Of a DNA stretch of 64,000 bases, positions 33,963 to 44,192 are shown in pieces. Under the pieces are notes generated by a model that worked only from the letters and a program-made list of their open reading frames with translations, searched no databases and had not been told where the DNA came from. Source of the stretch: Inonotus obliquus (Eukaryota > Basidiomycota > Agaricomycetes > Hymenochaetales > Hymenochaetaceae); the NCBI GenBank assembly GCA_032164295.1, contig JAJHTX010000010.1:1860001-1924000 (forward strand), written 5' to 3'. Positions within the stretch are counted from its first letter, which is position 1, and the number at the start of each line of letters is the position of its first letter. A program made the translations under genes and the position numbers.

Positions 33963-35335
33963 GATGGACTAATGCTCAAACAAGGATGCATCTATGTACT
34001 AAGAGACCAAAAACTGCAGGAGGACATCTTGCATACTCACTACGACTCTTGGATTGATGGACATCCAGGATAGTACAAAATAACAGAGCTGATCACTTAA
34101 AACTATTGGTGGCCAGAGATTCATTATGATGTCTAATGATACATCTCAGGATGCGATACTTATCAATGGGTCAAAGCATATTGCACCAAGCCCAAAGCAC
34201 CTCTCAACCCTAACGTAGTCCCATCTGCACCATGGGAGATAGTCTCAGTAGATCTTATCGGTGAACTGCCAGAATCACAAGGACATAATATAATATGTGC
34301 AACAGTAGACCAGTTTAGCAAGATGATTCATCTGACACCAGTTGACACATCTCTTACTGCAGAAGAAATGGCCAAAATATATAGAGATCAGATCTTCAGA
34401 CTGCATGGCATTCTCCAGAAGTTCTTCCATAATTAAGGGCCTCAGTGCGAGTTGAAGTTCATAAAGGAATTCTACAAGCTGCTAGGAATTGAAGCTAATG
34501 CATCTACAGTATTCTACCTACAGACAGACGAACAGATAGAGCGCATCAACCAAGAGGTAAAACAATACCTGCACATCTTTATCAACCATCATCAGTCGAA
34601 TTGGGTAGAATAGCTAGCGTTGGCCAAGTTTGCATATAATGACAAAGAGCACTTGTCAATCAAACAGTCCCTCTTCTTCATCAACTATGGAAGATATCTA
34701 TATAAAAGGACTAAACCACAACGTGAAGCAATAAATAAAACGGCCAAGCAGTTTGCAGATCGGATGCAGCATGTTCATGAAGAGACTCACATGGCAATCA
34801 AGGAGGCAGCTGACATAAGAAATAGTACTATGATCACAAGAAAGGAAACTTACACCTCTATGAACCTGGTGATCAAGTAATGCTAGAAGGGGTGAACATT
34901 TTCTCTAACCGACTCATGAAGAAATTAGGCTACAAACAATATAGTCTCTTTATCATAGAGAAGAAGGTTGGTCTGGCAGCGTACAAGCTCAAACTACCTC
35001 CTTGATAGCGTTGTGTACATTCTGTGTTCAATGAAGTGCTTCTCACCCTCTATTGTCAACCAAAGTTTCTTTCACAGCAACGTGAAACCCCACCTCTGCC
35101 AGACTTAAAGGATGGAGTAGAAGAATTTGAAGTTGAAGAAATCCTTGATGTCAGGCAATGGTAGAGAAAGAAGAAATACTTGATACACTGGAAGGGATAT
35201 CCTGAATCTGAACGTACTTGGGAACCTAAAGCCAACTTGGAAAATGCGCAGGAAGAAATTGAGGAATTCTACCAGCGACACCCAGAGGCATTGTACATGA
35301 CCAATATATGTCAAGTTCTTTAAGCAGCTGAGACA
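33963..35335 (+). pseudogene. Gypsy-1 integrase and chromodomain relic
   Basis: Continues pol after R2-b: integrase zinc-binding region and core with PWEIVSVDLIGELP (34,228-34,270), DQFSKMIHLTP (34,308-34,340) and the degenerate QTDEQIERINQEV (34,520-34,560, normally QTDGQTERVNQ). The C-terminal chromodomain lies at about 35,115-35,290: EEFEVEEILDVRQW, KKYLIHWKGYPESERTWEP, LENAQEEIEEF. The chromodomain places the element in the chromovirus clade, where it is thought to guide integration to heterochromatin. Several stops. Confidence 0.8.
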
Positions 35336-35357
35336 TCCACCTTAGAGAAGAGGGTTA

Positions 35358-35687
35358 TATTATAAACTCGCATTCATTTTCTCTTCTCTTCTCTTTTCTT
35401 TTATTCTTCTGTCATCTGACCTGCTAATCACATGCATTCTTTATTTGTCACGCTCTCTTAGTAATTAGTCACCTGACCCAGAACCTTCTACTTAGTAATA
35501 GCGGCTGTTGCACAGTCACACTGTAGGGTATATAAGCTCGTAGTACTCTCCTGTACCCTAGCTTTGACCTGATCTAACCTCAGTTAGCAGTAGCCTAATC
35601 TATTTTCTTCACTACTGCCCTCTGTGCAGCAACTGAGTAAAGGCATAGCCTGGCAGTAAACCAGTGCTGTTAGCTGTCGCTAATACA
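35358..35687 (+). repeat. Gypsy-1 3' LTR
   Basis: Begins TATTATAAACTCGC (canonical TG mutated to TA) and ends GTCGCTAATACA; aligns with the 5' LTR. TATA-like gggtatataag near 35,527. Confidence 0.85.
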
Positions 35688-35689
35688 CA

Positions 35690-36000
35690 CAGCTCACAAT
35701 ACACTTCAAATTCATTCTCTAAATTCACAGATAATCTATCTGAGTATTATGAGACACTTATGTGTGCTGTAAACCCAGAACTGAGTGCAGAAAATTTAGT
35801 ATAGTATATGAAAAATACATGAAAACTCAGCATTTTGTATCATTTTGAACTCAATTCTTTTATCATTTTCACTCATTGTTGTTGGAGTTTGAAAGACACA
35901 GTTGAAACATGAATTAAGCAACTTAGATGACATGAAACAGTCAAGTTTGTACAGGGAATTCCATAAGAATTTGAACACATAATTGTTTCTGTTTTCGGCC
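35690..36000 (-). repeat. Partial arm of the long-inverted-repeat family
   Basis: Diverged copy of the right arm of the adjacent element (shared ctaaattcacag, gcaacttagatga). After 35,950 comes a different tail, GGAATTCCATAAGAATTTGA then TTTTCGGCCCC, whose reverse complement recurs at 47,872-47,930. Confidence 0.6.
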
Positions 36001-36004
36001 CCTT

Positions 36005-36977
36005 CAGTACCTCAGAACACAAAATAAATCGTATCTCACTCAATTCTGGCCTATTTCGCATCATCTAAGTTGCTAAATTCATACCCCGATCGTGCCGTCC
36101 AAACTGTAACAAACCCAAGCAAAATAGGGCAAGAATTGACCCCAAAATAGTACAAAATGTCGTTTTTTCATATATTTCTCATGTACATTTTTTCCTACAC
36201 TCAATCCTGGGTCTGCAGCACCCACAAGTGTCTCAGAATGCTCAGATGTAATAACTGTGAATTTAGGAACTGCATTTGGGATGTATTATAAGGTGTATGT
36301 GCTGGTCTAGAGCATGCCTGGAAGGCAGAAATGCTCCCTCATCCCTCAAGCTCCCTATGTCCTAGAAAAAATATCTGAGGCCAAATTCATGCATAGAAAC
36401 TCATTTGGAGTAAATTGAAACTCATCTGAGCCTCTCCCAGAGCAAATGGATATGTTGGGAAGCTGGGGAAAGGAAGGGAAGCATGGTGCATATGCCCTGT
36501 CTCCCCTATCTCAAAAAATGCACCAATCCTCATAGCAGACATAAGAAGTACTCAAATTGCTTTTAATAGACATGGAATGAATTTACATGTATAAGATTGG
36601 CCTCAGATATATCTTCTTGGGGCATGGGGAGAGAGGGGAGGGAGGGGGAATTTTTACCTTCCAGGCATGCCCCAGAACAGCACATACACCTTATAATACA
36701 TCCCAAATGCAGTTCCTAAATTCACAGTTATTACATCTGAGCATTCTGAGACACTTGTGGGTGCTGCAGACCCAGGATTGAGTGTAGGAAAAAATGTACA
36801 TAAGAAATACATGAAAAAATGACATTTTGTGCTATTTTGGGGTCAATTCTTGCCCTATTTTGCTCGGGTTTGTTACAGTTTGGATGGCATGATCGGGGTA
36901 TGAATTTAGCAACTTAGATGATGCGAAATGGGCCAGAATTGAGTGAGATACGATTTATTTTGTGTTCTGAGATACTG
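36005..36977. mobile_element. Long inverted-repeat element (about 430-bp arms, 973 bp)
   Basis: Left arm 36,005 to about 36,430 is repeated in reverse complement at about 36,550-36,977. Termini CAGTACCTCAGAACAC and GTGTTCTGAGATACTG. Arms are highly similar, with a loop of roughly 110 bp. No coding frame. A transcript would fold into a long hairpin. Single arms of the family occur at 20,986 and 35,690. Superfamily not determined; no target duplication could be read with confidence. Confidence 0.85.
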
Positions 36978-36985
36978 GGGAGTGG

Positions 36986-37260
36986 TGTAATCCCCTGATT
37001 ACAACAGCAGTTATTTCATCATAGTTAATTATAGTTCATAGACTACGACATCACAGGTTACATCATGATCTACGCATGACCACATGATGTGGTTGTGCCC
37101 TTGTAGTATAAGTAGATAGTATCTCTTCCCCTTTTCATTGTCGATCCCCACACAACTGTATCCCCTTTCCTTCCACCTTCCATTCGACCGTTATTCCTTA
37201 GAATGCTTTACAATACCAGAGTTCGTGCCAACTCAGCTCTTAGTGTGACCGACTGTTTCA
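36986..37260 (+). repeat. Gypsy-2 5' LTR
   Basis: Begins TGTAATCCCCTGATTACA (note the short palindrome TGTAATC...GATTACA) and ends GACTGTTTCA; same length as the 3' LTR. A TATA-like tagtataagtag lies near 37,107. Confidence 0.93.
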
Positions 37261-37538
37261 CTTTTTTTTGAGTTTCACGCGAACTTAGACACTGTGACTG
37301 TGCAGACTGCGCACGCCTCTGGTCTCGGATCCTCCTTAACTCATCCCTAAAGACACTCCCTTGTGTCCCGGCTCCTGTGCTACCCCTGTCTCTTGGCTGT
37401 GCCCCCCTCTGCCTTACCTGCGACTTATAAGGAACTGCTCGCTCTTGCTCTCACGCCTGCTCCTGCTCAGAACAGCTTAGAACAGCTCAGAATTGCTTGC
37501 ACTTGCACAAGCTACTCGCCCTAGCTCCGTCTCCAACA

Positions 37539-38795
37539 ATGCCATGCCCCCTTGCCCAGTTCCGCGATTTCAAGCCCAACATGGCCCCCATTGTCACTGA
37601 TGGCCGCATGACTCCAAAATTTCTGTCAGAGTACGTCCGTTACTGCCGTGCCTTCTTCTCACACAAAGGGATTGCAAAAGACGACCAAGTCCGCTCTATC
37701 ATCCATGGCCTGGGACCCATCGAAGTGCAGACCTGGTATGCCGGGCAAGCAGAAAACGTTAAAGAAATGTCGTTCGAAGACTTCCACACCTTACCGAAAA
37801 GCATCGTCCTTGATTGCAATTGGGAACTGCAAGTGCGGAATTACATTCAAAACCTACAACAGGATGGCAAGAAAGCCAATGAATTCTATTTTGAGATTCT
37901 CGCCAAGAACCAGCTTCTCGCAGACACTTCCTTTGCCCTCAGTAATCAGGAAATGCGCTTCCTTCTGTCCACCCGTTTTGACGATGATCTCAAGATGCTC
38001 ATCAACGATCCTGCGATACAGGGTACAGAAGCCTTCGACCAGTGGCTCCTCATGGTTTTCGAGGCTGATGACCGTGCCCGCACGCAATGTCTCATCGTTG
38101 CCAACACCCTACGTCACGAGAAGGACAAGCATACCACCCAGTCAGCCCCTGCCAGTCTCCCACCAAGGCACCCTTACCCCCCGGGCTTCAACAGAAATGT
38201 CCCTCACAAGGCGAGTAACACCACTGGTCGCCTGACCCCCGATGAACGTATTGTGTTGGATCGTCACAATGGTTGCTACAAGTGCAAATACTTCTATGCA
38301 AACCATATCTCTAGGAACTGTCGCGTACCTGCCTCTGCAGTCAACAAAGCCCCGCTTACAGATGCGGAAGGTCTCAAGGTCCGCCCAAAACATTTGCCAA
38401 CCCTCCCGCCCATTCGAACGTGTTCTGCCCTGGTTGCGTTCATACAAGAGGAGGATTGGATGACCCAAATCCCAGAATATGCTGTCGCCGCCCTCCAACT
38501 TGACAGCCCCATTTCTGAAGTGTCGTTCACTTCCACATTTGAAGAGATCGTTGCCGCTGCGGATGACGATGTAGACATGCCGTCCGCGGTGTTAGTAGGC
38601 GACTCTGATGAGTACGTAACTATCTGCGACTCACCAATAATGTGGCATTGTTTGCTAGACGGGCCCTCTACCTTTCCTCCTTGTTCTGTAACAGCTCTTA
38701 TTGACAATGGTTCATCACTAGTAATTATTAAGGATTCGCTCGTCTGCCAACTTGGTCTCAAACGCTACCCACTGCCTAAACCAATCCCTATCTGA
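37539..38795 (+). pseudogene. Gypsy-2 gag and protease (ends at a TGA)
   Basis: The ATG at 37,539 (MPCPLAQFRDF) is preferred over 37,497 because it begins the conserved gag sequence; both are in frame. Capsid region covers residues 1 to about 220. The zinc knuckle CYKCKYFYANHISRNC lies at about 38,274-38,322, and an aspartic-protease box TALIDNGSSLVIIKDSLV at about 38,692-38,745 (normally DSG; here DNG). The frame meets TGA at 38,793-38,795 and continues in the same frame as pol. A CGA-to-TGA change would explain the stop. Confidence 0.85.
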
Positions 38796-41343
38796 CTGGC
38801 ACTAGGAATCAGCGCGAAGAAAGTTTCTCTCTCTGAATTTGTAAAAATCGCTCTCAGAACTTGTGATCCTAACTGGAAGTCTCGTACCATTACCGCTATT
38901 ATCGTGCCTAGCCCCTGTGCTCCCCTTATCTTAGGCATGCCCTTTCTCAAAGGTAATAAAGTTTGTATTCATCATGGAGATAGTACCATCCTTTTCCCAT
39001 CCTACCACCCTCACCCATCCACCTCTCCTACCTCTGAAAATACCCCTATGCAATCAGATGCCGCTTCCAAACGTATGGTAGCATTCCTTTGGGGCAAAGA
39101 GCACCAACGTTCCAGGCCCGATCTTATAGCACTCCAGAATTGGTTCCAAAAGGCTTTTGCTGACCTGTTTCCAGCCGAGCTCTCACATGTCAATCAACTA
39201 CCGACCAACGTCTACCACCGCTTCAAACTGATAGACCCAAAGAAGGTAATTAAAATGTGACAATATTCATGTCCACGCAAATATCGGGAGGCCTGGCAAA
39301 CTCTCCTCAAGGAATATATAGATGCTGGCCATTTACGTCCTTCCTCCAGCCCTTTCTCTTTGCCTGCCTTTCTCATTGCCAAAGCTGATCCTCAAGCACT
39401 TCCAAGGATAGTTTGCGACTACCGCAAACTGAATGGTAACACGGTACCCGACAATTTCCCCCTGCCCCGTGTTGACGACATCCTAGCGGATTGCGCCAAA
39501 GGTAAGATCTGGGGAAAGATTGACATGACTAACACCTTCTTTCAGACTAGAGTTCACCCAGACGACATTCCTCTCACTGCCATCAACACTCCGCTTGGGC
39601 TCTACAAGTGGACAGTTATGCCCATGGGTTGCCGCAATGCACCAGCCACACACCAGAGACACATGACAGCAGCTCTGCATCAATTTATTGGCAAGATTTG
39701 TCACGTTTACCTTGATGACATTATAATTTGGTCGGCGGACCTCGAGGAACATCAAGTTAATGTGGAAATCGTCCTGCAGACTCTAAGAGAAGCACATCTT
39801 TATTGTTCTTCTAAAAAGACTAAACTGTTTTGCGATTCCATACAGTTTCTTGAGTCTGTCATTGATAAAGACGGCATTCATGCAGACCCAAGCAAGATCG
39901 AACAGATTGTGTCCTGGCCAACACCCTCTTCCTCCATGGAAGTCCAGCAGTTTCTTGGGCTCGTTCATTTTGTTGCCTCCTACCTTCCAAACATTGCGAC
40001 CCATACGTCAATCCTTGACACTCTCACCTCAAAGGAGGCTGACAGGTGTTTTCCGCCATGGACAACCCGCCTCCAACAAGCATTCGAGGCTATAAAGCAA
40101 CTTGTCACCTCATCCAACTGCCTCACAGTAATCAACCACGAAAACCCGGGTGAGAACCGAATATTTCTTCATACTGATGCCTCAGATACTCACACAGGGG
40201 CTGTCTTATCCTTTGGACCAACCCCAGAAACTGCACGTCCTGTTGCATACGATTCGCAGTCCCTCAAAGGTGCTGAAAAGAACTTGCCTGTGCATGAGAA
40301 GGAGCTACTTGCCATAGTCCGTGCCCTCAAAAAGTTTCGATCTGACCTGCTTGGGCAACACTTCACCATTTTCACCAACCATAAGACCCTCCTATCCTTT
40401 CAAACACAGCATAACCTCTCCCGGAGACAGGCCAGATGGCAGGAGTTCCTCGCTCAATATGTGTTCGACATAAAATACATACCCGGCCCAAAGAACTCTG
40501 CCGCAGACGCACTATCCCGCTTCCCCAACAGGCCCTCAAGCCGCATAACAGACAAACAGTTCCCCATTCTATTAGCCCCATGTCTTTCCATCTCCCTTGC
40601 AGACAAATTTGTTCAACAGATCAAGGAGAACTATCGAAACAACCCTTTCTGCCAAAAGTTACTTGCAAATCCGACGAGCTCTCTTGGCATTGAAGTGCAA
40701 AATGGACTCATCTACCTCGGTGAGCATCTAGTACTGCCAAGAACCAATCATATTCGCGAACAGTTCTTCCATCTGGCCCACGATGCTATGGGGCACTATG
40801 GGACGGACAAAACATACGCGGCCTTATGAACCTCGTACTACTGGCTGAACATGCACTCCGACCTCGAAAATTCCTACATCAAACAGTGCGATACCTGTCA
40901 ACGCAATAAGTCGTCCAACCGTAAACTGGTAGGCCCTTTACACCCTCTCCCGCTTGCTGACCACAGGGGGGAAACTATTTTCATTGATTTTGTAGGGCCG
41001 CTCCCCACAGATCACGGCTTTAACGGCCTTGTTACTATTACTCATCAGCTCAACTCTGACGTTGGAATAGCGCCCATCAAAATGAATCAAACCCCAGAGG
41101 ATTTCGTGCAAACCTTCTTCGACCACTGGTACTGCGAAAACGGTCTACCGCTTTCCATTGTCTCCGACCGCGACCATCTATTCACCTCTAAATTCTGGAA
41201 GGCCTTACATCGACTAACAGGGGTCAAAATCAAGATGTCAACCGCGTTCCACCCCCAAACGGATGGTAAGAGTGAAAGAACTAATAGAACTGTAATTCAA
41301 GCACTACGGTTCTATGTCAACCGACAACAGAAAGGCTGGGTCC
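38796..41343 (+). pseudogene. Gypsy-2 pol part 1: RT, RNase H, integrase N-terminal part
   Basis: Same frame as gag, interrupted only by TGA at 39,258 and 40,827. RT: FSLPAFLIAKADP, RIVCDYRKLN (about 39,405-39,430), GKIDMTNTFFQ (39,515-39,545), MPMGCRNAPATHQ (39,620-39,655) and active site VYLDDIIIW (39,708-39,732). RNase H: IFLHTDASDTHTGAV (40,160-40,205), HEKELLAIVRAL (40,295-40,330), ADALSRFP (40,503-40,526). Integrase: HH-CC zinc region with QCDTCQRNKSS (about 40,880-40,915), core FIDFVGPLP (40,980-41,005), SDRDHLF and FHPQTDGKSERTNRT (41,250-41,295). The frame then runs into R1-d and stops (TAA 41,346). Confidence 0.9.
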
Positions 41344-43035
41344 AGTAAAGGGTAATACCGGAGGCTACAATCGATATGGGCTTAATTCTGCGATTCTACC
41401 GCTTCTTCCAATTAACAATACTTCTGCGATTCTACTGCTTCTTACTTCTCTTCGGACCACGGTACTTCTGCCGTCCTATCTACACCTACGGTTCCAACGA
41501 AGTACGAGGCTTCTGCGATTCGACAAGGCTAAGACCATGTGTTTAGCCAGACTTCTGCGCCATTACCGAATCACCAATCCCTACGCCCGTCTTCCATCAC
41601 AGTACCGAACCACCAGACTTCGATACCGATGATACCGATACAGTACCGTCTACCCGTCCTGATACCGACACTTAATAGTCCACACCCTCGATGGCCCATA
41701 CCGAGGGAAAGGCTCACAAGCTGCGATCGGTCTGCCATACGTTGCTGCGAAGAGTTGGATCATTATCAAAGCTCCAAGTCCGACGGTCTGCCCTTCTGAA
41801 CCGCCGTGCATCAATACCGATGGTCCACTCTAGTACCGAAGTCCGTGACATGTGCTAGGTTGAGACCATGCCCTCGGAGATCTACGTCGAGAGAAAGGTT
41901 GGGAAATGAATCAGGTCCGCCGTACGCCACTTCGATCTCGGAGGAGACCATTGATCCGACTCGGAGGCGAAGCCAAGCAATGCCCAGTCGAGTCAGGCAA
42001 TGCGTACCAATCGATATCGAGGGGTTTGAGCGATCTCATTGATGCCCAGGGACGATCCCAGCGTACTGATTGGTACCGAGCGATAGAGTACCCCAATGCC
42101 AAGATTAGGTTGTACCGACATATCAACATCGGAGCACGCTGTCCGATCGCTTGGAAGACGCCCAGACTGACACCGCACGGATCATGATACTAGAACAAAG
42201 GTAAATCAGGATGACGTGCTTGAGAAGATGACAGGGCCATCGCCAGGAGCGCCCATGTGGTAGCTTGAGACACGTCCTTATTTTAGCGCTGGTCGACGTC
42301 GGTACCGCCACCCTACCTCAGTATCACTCGTCATGGGTTTTCATTGGGTTCATGTTTCGTCCCACCCTATTCTTAGCCATCCCCTGATAAAACTTCTTAT
42401 TCATTCATCGTCTTATGTTTCCCCTGATTATATTTTTACATTCATTTCGACCTTATGTTCCCCTTCTTGTACCGGATTGTGGTACAATTTGACTTGTAAA
42501 AACTCCCCATTTGGTATCTTGAATGGCTACGGTATTATGGTATTTATAGCCTGCATGTTCTACTGTAGCAGACCAGCTAATCTGAGAGGAACTTCCAGAG
42601 TGAAGGTCCGGGTTTTGCTCATCTCGTTCAAGCCCCCATTCATTTGTCTCATCTCGTAGTCGCCAGTATCGATACCGGTAGTCGTCGTTATCATCTTCGT
42701 CATCCTCACCTCTCGTCTCACAACTAGTCCTATCAGAAACACCCCCTCTGCTTGTCTTCTCTACTGCTTCGTTCTCACTAGCACAATACTGGACAACAAA
42801 CGACTCAGTATCGACAGATTTGTCTCGGTATTGATCGTCTCCTGATACCTCGTCTCTTGAGTGGTCACCTAGAGCCCCCTGTACTCATCAATCCAGCCAG
42901 GCCCTACTATCTCTCTTGACGACTTGTCTGTGACAGTACGACTTAGTACCACCACGTACCAGCCCTCCCAATGCACCTAAATCGTACCCCCCTCGTCCGG
43001 TACTTTTGATACTGGCCGTGTTCTCGCACATTCAC
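41344..43035 (+). repeat. R1-d: complete R1 repeat inside the Gypsy-2 integrase
   Basis: The Gypsy-2 frame breaks after KGWVQ and resumes at RALPRVRFEL, so about 1.69 kb was inserted. Left end CAGTAAAGGGTAATACC, right end GATACTGGCC then CTCGCACATTCACCGG. No long coding frame. This is the least interrupted R1 copy and so the best consensus. A TATA-like tggtatttatagcc lies near 42,540 in the right half. The flanking duplication is not clear. Confidence 0.85.
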
Positions 43036-43796
43036 CGGGCACTCCCCCGTGTCCGATTTGAACTCATGAACACGGTGAACGCATCCACAGGATTCTCACC
43101 ATTCCAGCTACACCTTGGGCGTGCTCCACACCTTCTTCTGCCCCTCCAGCCGCTACAACATAACAACTCCAAACTACCTGAAGATCTTAAAGCCCGGGCG
43201 TTATTCCAACAGATTGAACTTGATGTCCAAGAAGTGCGAGACACCCTCATCCTTGCAAAAGTGAATCAAGCTCACCAGGTCAACAAATCTCGCTCACCCG
43301 AGATTCCTTACAAAGTTGAAGACTTTGTGATGCTCAGCACCCTGCATTGCAGAAGAGATTATGTGCAAAAAGGAGATGAGAGGGTTGCAAAATTCATGCC
43401 CCGATGGGACGGTAAGTACAGAATAATGCAGGCATTTACTGATTCATCCACTTATCAGCTGGATCTCCCGAATGCACGAGGCCGGTATGCCACCTTCCAC
43501 GCCAGTCAGTTGAAGCCCTATCACCCCAACGACGCCTCAATTTACCCTGGATGACAACTATCCGAACCTCCTCCGCCGATTTTAACAGAAGGTGGATCTG
43601 AAGAATATGAGGTGGAGGCTATCATCGATCAGAGGAAAAGAGGCCAGGGCATGCAATATTTGGTTAGATGGCGTGGACAAGGCCCCGAAGATGACCTCTG
43701 GGTTCCCCGACGTGAACTTGATGAATGCAAGGCCCAACTTGATGAATGCGAGGCCCTTGATCGCTGGGAGGAACAAATTCGGTACACTCCTTGACT
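43036..43796 (+). pseudogene. Gypsy-2 pol part 2: integrase C-terminus and chromodomain
   Basis: Resumes RALPRVRFELMNTVNAS, then TGFSPFQLHLGRAPH, the GPY/F-like region KFMPRWDGKYRI and YATFHASQLKPY. TGA at 43,552-43,554 interrupts it (CGA origin plausible). The chromodomain covers about 43,600-43,775: EYEVEAIIDQRKRGQ, QYLVRWRGQGPEDDLWVP. A 21-bp in-frame duplication (43,715-43,735 and 43,736-43,756) repeats DECKAQL/DECEAL in the last helix. The frame ends TGA at about 43,792. Confidence 0.88.
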
Positions 43797-43912
43797 GTTC
43801 TGTTTTTCTTCCTATTTTCTTCCCTTTGCTTCCTTTCACATTCTTCACCGTTCTCCTTTTCCATCAGCATCCTTTTCATTTGCCGCACTTAATTTTACTG
43901 AGCAGGGAGGAG

Positions 43913-44187
43913 TGTAATCTTCTGATTACAACAGCAGTTATTTCATCATAGTTAATTATAGTTCATAGACTACGACATCACAGGTTACATCATGATCTAC
44001 GCATGACCACGTCATGTGGTCGTGCCCTTATAGTATAAGTAGATAGTATCTCTTCCCCTTTTTATTATCGATCCCCACACAACTGTATTCCCTTTTCTTC
44101 CACCTTCCATTCGACCGTTATTCCTTAGAACACTTTACAATACCAGAGTTCGTGCCAACTCAGCTCTTAGTGTGACCGACTGTTTCA
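43913..44187 (+). repeat. Gypsy-2 3' LTR
   Basis: Begins TGTAATCTTCTGATTACA, ends GACTGTTTCA, followed by the AGTGG target duplication. A purine tract (gagcagggaggag) lies directly upstream and is a plausible polypurine tract. Confidence 0.93.
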
Positions 44188-44192
44188 AGTGG

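Larger units (their letters stand above)
25555..35687 (+). mobile_element. Gypsy-1: decayed Ty3/Gypsy chromovirus with nested insertions
   Basis: LTRs at 25,555-25,890 and 35,358-35,687 bracket gag, protease, RT, RNase H, integrase and a C-terminal chromodomain, the order of a chromovirus. All frames carry many stops. It is interrupted by R1-c (28,842-31,035), which holds a further solo LTR, and by R2-b (32,677-33,962). Removing these leaves about 6.65 kb. No matching target duplication was found (GATTG left, CACAG right), so one side may have been rearranged. Confidence 0.85.
36986..44187 (+). mobile_element. Gypsy-2: nearly intact Ty3/Gypsy chromovirus, TSD AGTGG
   Basis: Two 275-bp LTRs bracket a single gag-pro-pol frame ending in a chromodomain. 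AGTGG directly precedes (36,981-36,985) and follows (44,188-44,192) the element. The LTRs differ at about 12 of 275 sites by eye, 11 of them transitions. An R1 copy (41,344-43,035) is inserted in the integrase; without it the element is about 5.5 kb. It is the youngest full-length retroelement here, yet inactive because of stop codons. Confidence 0.95.

Noticed and set aside
25555..35687. Target-site duplication for Gypsy-1
   Set aside because: GATTG and CACAG on the two sides do not match, and the 3' LTR start is mutated, so no claim is made.
38294..38761. Minus-strand 155-aa frame opposite Gypsy-2 gag
   Set aside because: It is the antisense shadow of a conserved gag-protease frame and has no family resemblance.
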